From JABHHG01 sp964419445 (lineage in GTDB: Bacteria > Fidelibacterota > Marinisomatia > SCGC-AAA003-L08 > D37C17), in NCBI GenBank assembly GCA_964419445.1, contig CAYQPE010000001.1:20190-84189 (forward strand): 64,000 nucleotides of DNA. The letters run 5' to 3'. The translations under genes and the position numbers were made by a program. Under the pieces are notes generated by a model. That model did not search any database. It was not told the origin of the DNA and was given only the letters and a program-made list of their open reading frames with translations. Below, in pieces: positions 33,910 to 43,360 of this stretch (position 1 is the stretch's first letter; every line of letters starts with the position of its first letter).

Positions 33910-34844
33910 TACTTTGCCTCCATCGTTAAGTTTCTAAAGATGGATTCTAAATTTGCTGAATGAGAAGTCATTTCAGTAATCACCCATTTTGAATTTACTG
34001 CATGGTTAAAGAGTGCTTCACGTGGATCCTCTTGCTTGGGGTACTCAAATTGGACAAAATGTGAACCATTCTTTTGGTCGATATTTTTTAAGGTTAACCC
34101 CGGAACAGCTTCAATCAGTTGGTTGATTCCATCTTGTGAGCAATTTTTAAGTTCAACAGATAACCCAATATTCCCCATAAATCCAGCCATGAGTTCTTCA
34201 TTTGTTCCGTCTGCAACTATTTCACCATTATTAATGATGATAATTCTATCTACAGTGGCTTGGATCTCTTGCAAAATATGGCTTGACATAAGCACTAATT
34301 TTTCTTTTCCTAAAGACTTGATAAGCTCTCTGATTTCCACAATTTGATTGGGATCTAATCCTGTAACCGGTTCATCTAAAATTAGTATTTTAGGATCATG
34401 AATCATCGCACAAGCCAAACCGATTCGCTGTTTATAGCCTTTTGAACAATCTGAAACTTGTTTGTGAATAACCCCTTTCAAGCCACATTGCTCAGATACA
34501 CGAGATAAAGCTGCACGGAAATCTTTTCCGTCTATTCCCCGAATATTTGCAGCGAATTCCAACAAGTCATAGACCTTCATTTCGGTATAAAGTGGATTCA
34601 ACTCGGGAAGATATCCAATCTGTTTTTGAATAGAAAGTGGATCATCTTGGATATTTACATTGTTTACTAAAACTTTACCTTGAGTTGGTGTCAAATATCC
34701 TGTAATCATTTTGAGAGTGGTAGATTTCCCAGCACCATTAGCACCTAAAAACCCAACAATTTCACCACCATTAATCTCAAAGTTAATGGATTTTACAGCG
34801 TTTACATCACCGTAATTTTTGGAAAGATTCTTTACTTGAATCAC
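33909..34844 (-). CDS. ABC transporter ATP-binding protein (GldA-like)
   Basis: This 311-residue ATPase contains Walker A GANGAGKST, Q-loop YLPE, signature CSKGYKQRIGLA and Walker B ILILDEPVTGLDP with switch His in MSSH. The C-terminal 80 residues form the extra domain of the NatA/GldA group. It is first in a four-gene operon with the permease, GldG-like and DUF4340 genes, all one to a few bases apart. No promoter could be picked with confidence in the 69-bp spacer to yaaA. Confidence 0.9.
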   Translation of the reverse strand: MIQVKNLSKNYGDVNAVKSINFEINGGEIVGFLGANGAGKSTTLKMITGYLTPTQGKVLVNNVNIQDDPLSIQKQIGYLPELNPLYTEMKVYDLLEFAANIRGIDGKDFRAALSRVSEQCGLKGVIHKQVSDCSKGYKQRIGLACAMIHDPKILILDEPVTGLDPNQIVEIRELIKSLGKEKLVLMSSHILQEIQATVDRIIIINNGEIVADGTNEELMAGFMGNIGLSVELKNCSQDGINQLIEAVPGLTLKNIDQKNGSHFVQFEYPKQEDPREALFNHAVNSKWVITEMTSHSANLESIFRNLTMEAK

Positions 34845-34913
34845 AGAGAACTCCCCCTATTTTATGTGTTAAGACTTAATCAAATAAATTGAACAAAAAA
34901 TGTTCCAAAATTT

Positions 34914-35609
34914 TTAGCTATCTTCTTTTACAAAGGCTTGACCATCCCAAGAAAAGCCTTCATACTCAAAGCCTCCAAAGTCATCAGTAGAAGTTATTTC
35001 TTTTTGTGCAATATATCGAATAAACTCACCTTTTACTGCTTTTCCAAAGTGACCAGCAGCAGTTTTTTTACCTTTATTGATAACCAAGAAATCAACAGTT
35101 GTTACATTATCGCTGGCCTTATAGGCTTTTCGGTGAACTTGTGGCAATAGGTCAATAATTTTGTCTTCTTCAGCCAATGCCTCAGTCAGTACAGGATTCC
35201 AATGATGTTGCAATGACAATACATTCATTTTCAATTTATAATCTGGGATTAATGTTTTTGGTGTTACCATTCCGAATAATCCACTAAAGATGAGTGTGTG
35301 TTCATCTAAAAAGCTCTGAGCTTTTTTATCTAAAGTATGCCAATCAATATGTTCGTAAACAACACCCGTATATCTTTCTATTGCCAATGCGCATCGGCTT
35401 TTAAAGATGTCCTGATTTTGTCGATGGAAAATCATGGCCTTTTCAGGAGATGTACCATATACTGAACGAAGGTCTTCGTCATCGATTAATCCCAGTAATC
35501 GAACTACTTGATTTACATGGCGGTCAAATTTAAAATTTGTATCTGAAAATACAATTTCTTGTGGCTTTATTTTTGCTTTTCCCTCACTTGGCGGAATAAG
35601 ATATTTCAT
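34914..35609 (-). CDS. yaaA: YaaA-family peroxide stress protein
   Basis: This 231-residue protein belongs to the YaaA/DUF328 family, which in E. coli lowers free iron and DNA damage under H2O2 and binds DNA. The start IPPSEGKAKI and the blocks RCALAIERYTGVVYEHIDWH, LIFSGLFGMVTP and AAGHFGKAVKGEFIRYI match. A GGGAG site precedes the ATG at 35609. It is shorter than E. coli YaaA (258), as are many family members, and stands alone between the ABC operon and the TPR gene. Confidence 0.9.
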   Translation of the reverse strand: MKYLIPPSEGKAKIKPQEIVFSDTNFKFDRHVNQVVRLLGLIDDEDLRSVYGTSPEKAMIFHRQNQDIFKSRCALAIERYTGVVYEHIDWHTLDKKAQSFLDEHTLIFSGLFGMVTPKTLIPDYKLKMNVLSLQHHWNPVLTEALAEEDKIIDLLPQVHRKAYKASDNVTTVDFLVINKGKKTAAGHFGKAVKGEFIRYIAQKEITSTDDFGGFEYEGFSWDGQAFVKEDS

Positions 35610-35707
35610 TAATTCTCCCTGAAATTATCAAAATTTGTAAATATGTAAAAATTTATGGAGGCAAATTTACAATTTTTTACCGTTTTATTGGGCTAAATAT
35701 TCAGATT

Positions 35708-37969
35708 TTAATTGGTAAAAATATGCTGATTCAATGAATCGTGTAAATCCATATCTAACATGTAGAGTATATTTAACTTCTTTTTTGCTTCTCTAACTTT
35801 ATTCAACTTTAGATATGTTAGTGCCAGTTCATAGTGGCTTTTAGGGTCATCAGGATTTATTCGCAAAGCTCGTTTAAGAGATTTTGCAGCTTCTTTATAT
35901 TCACTTAATCCGAAGTTACATACACCTAAATAATAGAGGGTTCTATAATCATCAGGATTAATTTCATAGGCCTGCTCAAATGCAAATTTAGCCATAACAT
36001 ACTCATGAGTGTGTAAGTATGATTCTCCCAACATGAACCATGCAATTGGATCTTGGGGGAATACTTGAATAAATTCAGTGAGCAGTTGAATGGTAAGTCT
36101 ATTAACTCCCATTTCCTTATATGCTATGGCCAATTGATATTTAATTTCATGGTCATTTGGTGATAGTTCAAGGGCATCTTGAAAGGCAATAGCTGCCTGC
36201 ATAAACTGTCCCATACTACCATAGGCTACGCCCAGTTGATAAAACATATTTACCGATGGATCATCACAACTAATTGCATCTAAAAAATAGGCTATGGCAT
36301 CTTCAAATTGATTGTCTTCCATGGAAATAATGCCTAATCGATAATGTACATTTACATCTTCTTCATTCATTTCTAGCACTTTTTCATAAGAAGATTTTGC
36401 TTTTTTATGCTCTTTTAAGCTCCAATATGATTCTGCAATTGCCATGTGATAATTTATTTCATCGGGTTTGTGCTCAAGCAAACGCTGATAAGTATCAATT
36501 GCTTCGGGATACCGTTTTTGGTCAATAAAAATATGACCTAATGCTTTCAATACTTGGGTACTATCTGGTTCAAGAATTATAAAATCACGTAATGGTTCCA
36601 TGGCGGCTTTTAAATAATCTGTACGATATAAAAGCATACCTAAACGGTAATGTACATCTCTTATTTCTGGAGCAAATTTTCTAGCAGATGTATAAGATTC
36701 TATTGCCTTTTCAACGTTTAGAATGTCCTCATAAATATTTCCCAATAAATAATGAGCAAAGCCATTTTCATTATTAATTTTTACAGTACGATTTAGGGCC
36801 TCTAATGCACGGGTTTGATTATTGGTTTTATGATAAGATAATCCCAAATAAAAGTAAGTATCTTCATTGTCAGGGTCTAGCATTAACGCTTGTGTTAACA
36901 TTTGAATTGCCTGTTTATAATCTTCTATCGCAACCAATGCAAATCCTGCAAAATAATAGGCTTGATGATGGTAAGGATTTAACTCCAAAACTTTTGAATA
37001 AGCACGAATAGCATCATCAAATGATTCCAATTGCAACAAACAATTTGCTACTCCAAAATATGCATCCTCAATATTTGGATTTCTCCAAATAACTTTTTGA
37101 TATTGAAACAATGCATCAATCCAATTTTCTTCGTCAAATAAATAATTAGCAAGGAGTTGTATTCCTCTATAATCATTTGGGAAATTTTGGATGTACTCTT
37201 CAACATGCGTTTTTGCGAATGTAGAATCACCCATCTCATGAGAAATAAGGGATAGGAAGAACTGCGTCCCTTTCGACGTTGTATCCTTTGACTCAATTTC
37301 AAAGAACGCATCAATCAATTTATTGCGTTGGAGAGAATCTTCTATTGAAAAGGATTCAAAGTAATCTAAATCTAAATTTGAAGTTTGAAGCAAAAGTGCT
37401 TGTGAAAAACTTTCTGCAGATTGTGTAAATAATCCTCTATCTAAAAATGTATAGCCAATCTCAATAAGTTCGATTGCTGAGTCTTCTTCGGAAAAATCTT
37501 CTTCTATTTCGGTTTCAGTAATGCCACGCACTAAGTAGGGATCATTTACAGCGGAAAGTGATTCTAGTTTTAAAATGGTAGAGTCAGCTTGGGTAGTATC
37601 TCCTAAGGTAATTTGGGTCTTTAACAGATTTGTAAGTACCTTTTGTAATTCTTGTTGGCCATATATAATATTTAGCTCAAATACATTCATTGCCTTATAA
37701 AAGTACAATTTTGCATATTCATCCTCACCTAAATATTGATAGATACTTCCAATTTTATTGTAAGTATTGGCAAGCCTTGCATTTGAATTATCATAAACAG
37801 CCTCTTCTTGTTCAAGGATGCTCAAATAAATTGTAAGTGCAATATTGTAATCTTGATTTTCAATTAAGATATCAGCCTGTTCTCTCAAAGATTCTATAGA
37901 TGAGAAATCATAGCTTTCTGTTGCAAATACAATGCTGAAAAATAATATGATTAAATTCTGAAATTTCAT
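35708..37969 (-). CDS. Large secreted TPR-repeat protein
   Basis: This 753-residue protein has a signal peptide (1-18) followed by TPR units over almost its whole length, e.g. IDALFQYQKVIWRNPNIEDA, AIRAYSKVLELNPYHHQ, AIQMLTQALMLDPDNEDT, SYEKVLEMNEEDVNVHYRLG and SLKRALRINPDDPKSHYEL. I count about 14 readable repeats. It is probably periplasmic and a scaffold for an envelope complex. An acidic section near 155-185 interrupts the repeats. It is monocistronic and diverges from bolA. No enzymatic domain is seen. Confidence 0.88.
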   Translation of the reverse strand: MKFQNLIILFFSIVFATESYDFSSIESLREQADILIENQDYNIALTIYLSILEQEEAVYDNSNARLANTYNKIGSIYQYLGEDEYAKLYFYKAMNVFELNIIYGQQELQKVLTNLLKTQITLGDTTQADSTILKLESLSAVNDPYLVRGITETEIEEDFSEEDSAIELIEIGYTFLDRGLFTQSAESFSQALLLQTSNLDLDYFESFSIEDSLQRNKLIDAFFEIESKDTTSKGTQFFLSLISHEMGDSTFAKTHVEEYIQNFPNDYRGIQLLANYLFDEENWIDALFQYQKVIWRNPNIEDAYFGVANCLLQLESFDDAIRAYSKVLELNPYHHQAYYFAGFALVAIEDYKQAIQMLTQALMLDPDNEDTYFYLGLSYHKTNNQTRALEALNRTVKINNENGFAHYLLGNIYEDILNVEKAIESYTSARKFAPEIRDVHYRLGMLLYRTDYLKAAMEPLRDFIILEPDSTQVLKALGHIFIDQKRYPEAIDTYQRLLEHKPDEINYHMAIAESYWSLKEHKKAKSSYEKVLEMNEEDVNVHYRLGIISMEDNQFEDAIAYFLDAISCDDPSVNMFYQLGVAYGSMGQFMQAAIAFQDALELSPNDHEIKYQLAIAYKEMGVNRLTIQLLTEFIQVFPQDPIAWFMLGESYLHTHEYVMAKFAFEQAYEINPDDYRTLYYLGVCNFGLSEYKEAAKSLKRALRINPDDPKSHYELALTYLKLNKVREAKKKLNILYMLDMDLHDSLNQHIFTN

Positions 37970-38097
37970 GTTGAATCCGTGTGGAAAAATTACCGCTGTT
38001 AAAACATCTTCAAAAGGTCATAAATCCAAAAATATAACCTATGCTTGTAGGAGATGTAAGTTCCGTTCTAATTTTGCCCTTTCAATAAACAGGTTTT

Positions 38098-38343
38098 ATG
38101 ACGGAAGAAGACGTAAAAGGAAGAATATCATCAGCTTTTAATGATGCAAAAATTCAAGTAATTGATACTACTGGGACAGGAGATCATTTCAGTGCAGTAG
38201 TAATTTCTGATAAATTTGATGATAAATCTCTAGTTCAACGGCATCAGATGGTGTATGCCTCAGTTTCCGATGTACTGACAGGGGAATTGCATGCACTTCA
38301 ACTAAAAACATTTACCCTTGAAGAATGGGAAAAACAGCAATAA
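38098..38343 (+). CDS. BolA/IbaG-family protein
   Basis: This 81-residue protein has the BolA fold: DTTGTGDHFSAVVISDKF and SLVQRHQMVYASVSDVL, with the conserved His and the RHxxVYA block. BolA proteins act with monothiol glutaredoxins in Fe-S and iron handling; none is encoded nearby. The TAA overlaps the ATG of the DAHP synthase gene by one base, so the two are co-translated, an arrangement without an obvious functional logic. Confidence 0.9.
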   Translation: MTEEDVKGRISSAFNDAKIQVIDTTGTGDHFSAVVISDKFDDKSLVQRHQMVYASVSDVLTGELHALQLKTFTLEEWEKQQ

Positions 38344-39689
38344 TGAAAAGTTGGAACCCTTCATCTTGGCAAAAATTTCTTGCTGAACAACAACCTCAAT
38401 GGAAAGATGATTCATTGTATGATAAGGTGATTAATGAGATTTCTCAATATCCCCCATTGGTGTTTGCTGGAGAAGTTCGCACATTAAAAAAACATTTAGC
38501 CGATGCTGCCCAAGGAAACGGTTTTCTTATTCAAGGTGGAGATTGTGCAGAAACTTTCCATGATTTTAAAGCAAATTCTATCCGTGATAAGTTAAAAATT
38601 CTACTTCAAATGTCAGTGGTGCTTACTTATGGTGCTTCATGTAATGTAGTTAAAGTTGGACGAATTGCGGGGCAATTTGCAAAACCACGTAGTTCAAATA
38701 TTGAAAGTAGAAACGAATTAGAATTGCCCTCTTATAGAGGTGATGCAGTAAATGATATTGAATTTAATGAAACTTCACGAACGGCAAACCCCAAACGCCT
38801 TTTAAAAGCATATAATCAATCTGCAGCAACGCTTAATTTATTACGAGCATTTACCTTGGGTGGATTTGCAGACTTGAATAAAGTGCATCTTTGGAATCAG
38901 GAATTTATTACCAATTCAGCATCAGGCGAAAAATATGAAAAAATTGCAACAAGTATTGATGATGCATTAAAATTTATGAATGCTGTTGGAATAACCTCCG
39001 ATAATCATTCCCATTTAAGAATGGCAGATTTATATACATCACATGAAGCATTATTATTAGGTTATGAACAAGCACTCACTCGTGAGGATTCAATTTCAGG
39101 GGATTGGTATAATTGCTCTGCTCACTTCTTATGGATTGGTGATAGGACTCGTCAAATAGAAGGATCACATGTTGAATTTTTATCTGGTGTTAAGAACCCC
39201 ATTGGTATAAAGGCTGGACCTTCTTTAACACCAAAAGAATTGGTAAAATTATCTCAAAAATTGAATCCAGATAATGAATGGGGACGTCTTTCGGTAATAA
39301 CCCGTATGGGTGCAGAAAGTATTAGTGAATATTTACCACCATTAATTGAAGAAGCAAAAAAAGAAGGGCTTAATCTTTTATGGGTGTGTGATCCTATGCA
39401 CGGAAATACTTATAAAACAGAGCTTGGCTTCAAAACACGTCATTTTGATACTATTCTAAAAGAAATTCAACAATTTTTTGCGATCCACAATGAATTGGGT
39501 ACAGTGCCAGGCGGCGTACATTTTGAGCTCACTGGAGATAATGTTACCGAATGTTTAGGTGGATCACAAGATATCAGTGATTTTGATTTAAAAGATCGCT
39601 ATGAAACGGCTTGCGACCCACGACTCAACAATGAACAAAGTTTGGAATTAGCATTTCTAATTACAGAACTACTTCGAAATAATAAGTGA
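38343..39689 (+). CDS. Class II (plant-type) DAHP synthase
   Basis: The enzyme condenses erythrose-4-phosphate and PEP in the first step of the shikimate pathway. I start it at the ATG at 38343 that overlaps the bolA stop, giving MKSWNPSSWQ and 448 residues; an earlier in-frame ATG (38325) lies inside bolA. Class II markers are QGGDCAETF, RIAGQFAKPRS, EGSHVEFLSGVKNPIGIKAG, DPMHGNT and GGVHFELTG, with the metal-binding Cys, His and Glu. There is no fused chorismate mutase. The other shikimate genes are not nearby, so this is a stand-alone copy. Confidence 0.95.
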   Translation: MKSWNPSSWQKFLAEQQPQWKDDSLYDKVINEISQYPPLVFAGEVRTLKKHLADAAQGNGFLIQGGDCAETFHDFKANSIRDKLKILLQMSVVLTYGASCNVVKVGRIAGQFAKPRSSNIESRNELELPSYRGDAVNDIEFNETSRTANPKRLLKAYNQSAATLNLLRAFTLGGFADLNKVHLWNQEFITNSASGEKYEKIATSIDDALKFMNAVGITSDNHSHLRMADLYTSHEALLLGYEQALTREDSISGDWYNCSAHFLWIGDRTRQIEGSHVEFLSGVKNPIGIKAGPSLTPKELVKLSQKLNPDNEWGRLSVITRMGAESISEYLPPLIEEAKKEGLNLLWVCDPMHGNTYKTELGFKTRHFDTILKEIQQFFAIHNELGTVPGGVHFELTGDNVTECLGGSQDISDFDLKDRYETACDPRLNNEQSLELAFLITELLRNNK

Positions 39690-41794
39690 AGCATATTTCC
39701 GTAATATTTGGGTGTATTTTAATTATGTCATGCATGATAAATTCTAAGTCACATTTTAATTATCCATCTACAAAGCGAGTGTCTCAAGTAGATGACTATT
39801 TTGGAACTAAAGTGGAAGATCCATATCGTTGGTTAGAAGATTTAGATTCAAAAGAAGTATTAAGCTGGGCACATTCTCAACAAGATTTTACTCAAGATTA
39901 TTTAAATAAAATTCCATTTACATCAAAGATTGAAAAAAAGCTTAAAGCAAAATGGAATTATGAGCGCATGAGCATGCCATTTCGTAAAGGAAATAGATTT
40001 TTTTATTATCAAAATTCGGGACTTCAAAATCATTCTGTTTTATACTACAAAGATGGACGTGAAGGTGAGGAAAAATTACTATTAGATCCTAATACCTTTA
40101 GCAAGGATGGTTCAAAATCATTATCCATGACAAGTGTGAGTAAGGATGGTAGATATATTGCCTATGGCATATCCCAAAGTGGAAGTGATTGGGATGAATA
40201 CTTTGTCTTTGATATTGAAGAGAAAAAAAAATTAAATGACCATTTGAAATGGATAAAGTTTTCTGATGCATCATGGTTACCAGATGGAAGCGGTTTTTAT
40301 TATAGTCGTTATCCCCAACCTTCTGGTGATGAATATGAAGATCAAAACCAGCATAATAAGCTCTATCTCCATAAATTGGGTGAGGACCAACAGCTAGATA
40401 AGTTGGTTTATGAAGATGAGAAAAATCCAGATTATGGATTTTATACCTTTGTAACTGAGGATGAGCAATATCAAATTTTGGGAATATGGTCAGGGGCAAA
40501 TGACCAAAATCAATTGTTTTATCGTCGCTTTAATAGTGATGAAGAATTTATACCTATCATCAATGAATGGCTCAGTGATTTTAGTTATAAATTTAATTTT
40601 GGTGATGAATTTTATATCTCTACTAAGTACAATGCACCCAATGGTAAATTAATGAAATTTAATATTTCGAATCCTGCTTTAGATCAATGGGAAACTGTAA
40701 TTCCTGAAAAGGAGGATGTTTTACAAGGATTAAGAATTGCAAACAAGAATAAATGGATTGCCACTTATAATAAAGATTTAGCTGATATTGTACATGTATA
40801 TAATCTCCAAGGGAGTTTTATAAAAGAAATTGAACTACCAGATTTTGGTTCAGTAGGCTTTTCAGGTAGATGGGATGATGCTACTATTTTTTATTCATTT
40901 TCATCATATTTATATCCCAATACAATTTATACATTAGATTTAAATTCATTTGAATCAACTCAATATTGGACAACAAATAAAATTCAAAAAACGGATGAAT
41001 ATATTTTAAAACGTGAATTTTATTCGAGTAAAGACGGAACGAAAATCCCCATGTTTATCTTACATAAGAAGAACATGAATCTAGATGGAAACAATCCAAC
41101 TTATTTGTACGGCTATGGTGGATTTAACGGAAGTGTTTCCCCATATTTTTCAGTCTCAAGATTAACATGGTTAGAACTGGGAGGTGTGTTGGCATTTCCA
41201 GCTTTACGTGGGGGTGGTGAATATGGTGAAGCATGGCATCAAGCAGGGATGTTAGATAAAAAACAAAATGTATTCGATGACTTTATTTATGCAGCAGAAT
41301 ATTTAATTAATGAAAAATATACATCACCAGAAAAATTAGCTATTGGTGGCGGTAGCAATGGTGGACTCCTCGTATCTGCATGCATGCTTCAACGCCCAGA
41401 TTTATTTACTGCAGTAGATTGTTCAGTTCCTGTAACAGATATGCTTCGTTTTCACAAGTTTACCATTGGCTGGGCATGGGTACCTGAATATGGTAGCTCC
41501 GAAAATGAAGAGCACTTTAAATTTTTGATTGAATATTCACCGGTTCATAATGTGAAGAAAAAGAAGTACCCATCAATTATGATTTCAACTGGAGATCATG
41601 ATGATAGAGTGGTACCATCACATTCGTATAAATTGGCTGCTGAATTACAACACAAAAATAGAAGTGAAAGACCCATGTTCCTTCGTGTACACGGTAAATC
41701 AGGACATGGTGCAGGGAAGCCTACCAATCAAGTCATTAAAGAAATTGCAGAGACTTGGGCTTTTTTATTGTTTGAAATGGGTGTTACTATTTAA
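39686..41794 (+). CDS. Prolyl oligopeptidase (S9A), predicted lipoprotein
   Basis: This 702-residue serine peptidase cuts after proline in short peptides. It starts at GTG 39686, overlapping the DAHP synthase stop (GTGA). Residues 1-16 look like a lipoprotein signal with lipobox IMSC. The beta-propeller spans about 70-420. The alpha/beta hydrolase part begins LYGYGGFNGSVSP and contains the nucleophile GGSNGGLLVSA, Asp in GDHDDRVVPSHS and His in SGHGAGKP. All triad residues are present. It may act in the periplasm, together with the Xaa-Pro aminopeptidase at 9523, in using proline-rich peptides; this link is inferred. Confidence 0.92.
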   Translation: MKHISVIFGCILIMSCMINSKSHFNYPSTKRVSQVDDYFGTKVEDPYRWLEDLDSKEVLSWAHSQQDFTQDYLNKIPFTSKIEKKLKAKWNYERMSMPFRKGNRFFYYQNSGLQNHSVLYYKDGREGEEKLLLDPNTFSKDGSKSLSMTSVSKDGRYIAYGISQSGSDWDEYFVFDIEEKKKLNDHLKWIKFSDASWLPDGSGFYYSRYPQPSGDEYEDQNQHNKLYLHKLGEDQQLDKLVYEDEKNPDYGFYTFVTEDEQYQILGIWSGANDQNQLFYRRFNSDEEFIPIINEWLSDFSYKFNFGDEFYISTKYNAPNGKLMKFNISNPALDQWETVIPEKEDVLQGLRIANKNKWIATYNKDLADIVHVYNLQGSFIKEIELPDFGSVGFSGRWDDATIFYSFSSYLYPNTIYTLDLNSFESTQYWTTNKIQKTDEYILKREFYSSKDGTKIPMFILHKKNMNLDGNNPTYLYGYGGFNGSVSPYFSVSRLTWLELGGVLAFPALRGGGEYGEAWHQAGMLDKKQNVFDDFIYAAEYLINEKYTSPEKLAIGGGSNGGLLVSACMLQRPDLFTAVDCSVPVTDMLRFHKFTIGWAWVPEYGSSENEEHFKFLIEYSPVHNVKKKKYPSIMISTGDHDDRVVPSHSYKLAAELQHKNRSERPMFLRVHGKSGHGAGKPTNQVIKEIAETWAFLLFEMGVTI

Positions 41795-41926
41795 TCCCCT
41801 TCATCTTCGGCAAATTTTTTAAAATTCTCCATAAACTGTATAAGCTATTTGATGTATTACATGATAGCATTATTATAAATTTACCTGTTTAATTCTATGA
41901 ATTTTTTATTATTATTGGAGCAATTT

Positions 41927-43258
41927 ATGGCAAATGTAAATATCAATGGTTATGGAGATAACCTCACTATAAACGGAACACGAATAGGAGACTTGTCACC
42001 CAAAGGTCACGAAGAAATTGAGAAAAAAATGGGAGGTCAAAACTATAAACCATTAGATAATGTAGTGGTTTCTCATGTTCAAGATTCATCAACGCTGATT
42101 TGTAGAAAACCAGATCCAAACAATATAAATAAATTTATTGAAGAAGAATTAACTGACGGTTTATGTTGCTATTCAGCAGTTAATCAAGGGCAATTAAACC
42201 AATCGATTGTTGATGCTGTAGTGAAGCATTTAACCGAAGAAAAGCTCCCCACAGTACCACGTTCAATTCGCCATAAATATATGAGTGCATTTCTCATGGC
42301 AGTTACTGGTATTACCGAAATGGATCGGGTGGTACCTAAAGTTGCAGGGGTTGAAGCACCAGAGCTGATGTTTAAGCTATCAAGACGATGGGGATATGAA
42401 GTAAAAGGCATTCCAGCAAATGAGGCAATTGTGGTGGCCGCTAGGGGGAATTTTCATGGACGCTCTATGACTGCAATTTCATTGTCTGATGACCCAGATG
42501 CAAAAGAAAACTTTGGACCATTTGTACCTGGGATTGATTTAGTTCCATTTAACAATATTGATGCATTAGAGACCTTATTTAAAGAAAAGGGTGATAAAAT
42601 TGCATCGTATTTAGTTGAACCAATCCAAGGTGAAGCGGGTGTCATTGTACCTGATGAAGATTATTTCAAGAAAGTTCGTCAACTTTGTGATGAACATAAT
42701 ATCCTTTTGGCCATGGATGAGGTACAAACAGGTTTTGGTCGTACAGGAGAAAATTTTGCCCATCAGTTATTTGGGATAAAACCAGATTTGATGGGTTGCG
42801 GTAAAGCTGCTGGTGGAGGAATTTTACCTGTATCTTTTGTAGCGGGACGTGATGATGTAATTGGAGTGCTTACACCAGGGTCAGAAGGTTCAACTTTTGG
42901 AGGTTATCCATTAGCATCGGTAGTTGCTGTTTATGCGATAAAAGCAATGGTAGATGAGAATCTTGCAGAATGTGCAAGAATAAGGGGAGCGCAATTGCTA
43001 AACCATTTCGAAGATATTAAAGCAGAATTTCCAGACAAAATTAAAGAAGTTCGGGGACGCGGACTTTTAACTGCGTTTGAAATGCAAAATTCACCCCAAT
43101 TGGATGGGCATACAGTGTCTGTTGAATTATTGAATAGAGGGGTTTATGCAAAGGAAACTCACCATAGCACGGTAAGAGTTGCTCCAGCATTAACAATTCA
43201 GGCTTGGCAGATTGATAATATTGCAGAAGCGATAAGAGATGTTATAAAAGCACTTTAA
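41927..43258 (+). CDS. Class III aminotransferase, ornithine aminotransferase-like
   Basis: This PLP enzyme of the ornithine/acetylornithine group has 442 residues from the ATG at 41927, six bases after TTGGAG; the frame is open 30 bases further upstream. YSAVNQGQ, KWGY-like RRWGYEVKGIP, GNFHGRSMTAIS, VEPIQGEAGVIVPD, DEVQTGFGRTG and the PLP-lysine segment GCGKAAGGG are readable. Two oddities relative to typical family members are PKVAGVEAPE instead of P-N-T/S-G-x-E, and an N-terminal extension of about 60 residues. No arginine biosynthesis genes are adjacent, so a catabolic ornithine role is as likely as argD. A terminator follows. Confidence 0.82.
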   Translation: MANVNINGYGDNLTINGTRIGDLSPKGHEEIEKKMGGQNYKPLDNVVVSHVQDSSTLICRKPDPNNINKFIEEELTDGLCCYSAVNQGQLNQSIVDAVVKHLTEEKLPTVPRSIRHKYMSAFLMAVTGITEMDRVVPKVAGVEAPELMFKLSRRWGYEVKGIPANEAIVVAARGNFHGRSMTAISLSDDPDAKENFGPFVPGIDLVPFNNIDALETLFKEKGDKIASYLVEPIQGEAGVIVPDEDYFKKVRQLCDEHNILLAMDEVQTGFGRTGENFAHQLFGIKPDLMGCGKAAGGGILPVSFVAGRDDVIGVLTPGSEGSTFGGYPLASVVAVYAIKAMVDENLAECARIRGAQLLNHFEDIKAEFPDKIKEVRGRGLLTAFEMQNSPQLDGHTVSVELLNRGVYAKETHHSTVRVAPALTIQAWQIDNIAEAIRDVIKAL

Positions 43259-43280
43259 ATCAAACTGCAACTTAAACTCT

Positions 43281-43308
43281 AAATCCCCTCTTTTGAGGGG
43301 ATTTTTTT
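43281..43308 (+). terminator. Terminator after the aminotransferase gene
   Basis: Stem AATCCCCTC / GAGGGGATT (43282-43290, 43295-43303) with a TTTT loop and seven T, 24 bp after the stop codon. Confidence 0.92.
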
Positions 43309-43360
43309 ACGCCAATTTACTTTTCAATATAATTTCTTTTTTAATAACTTACCCATTCAC

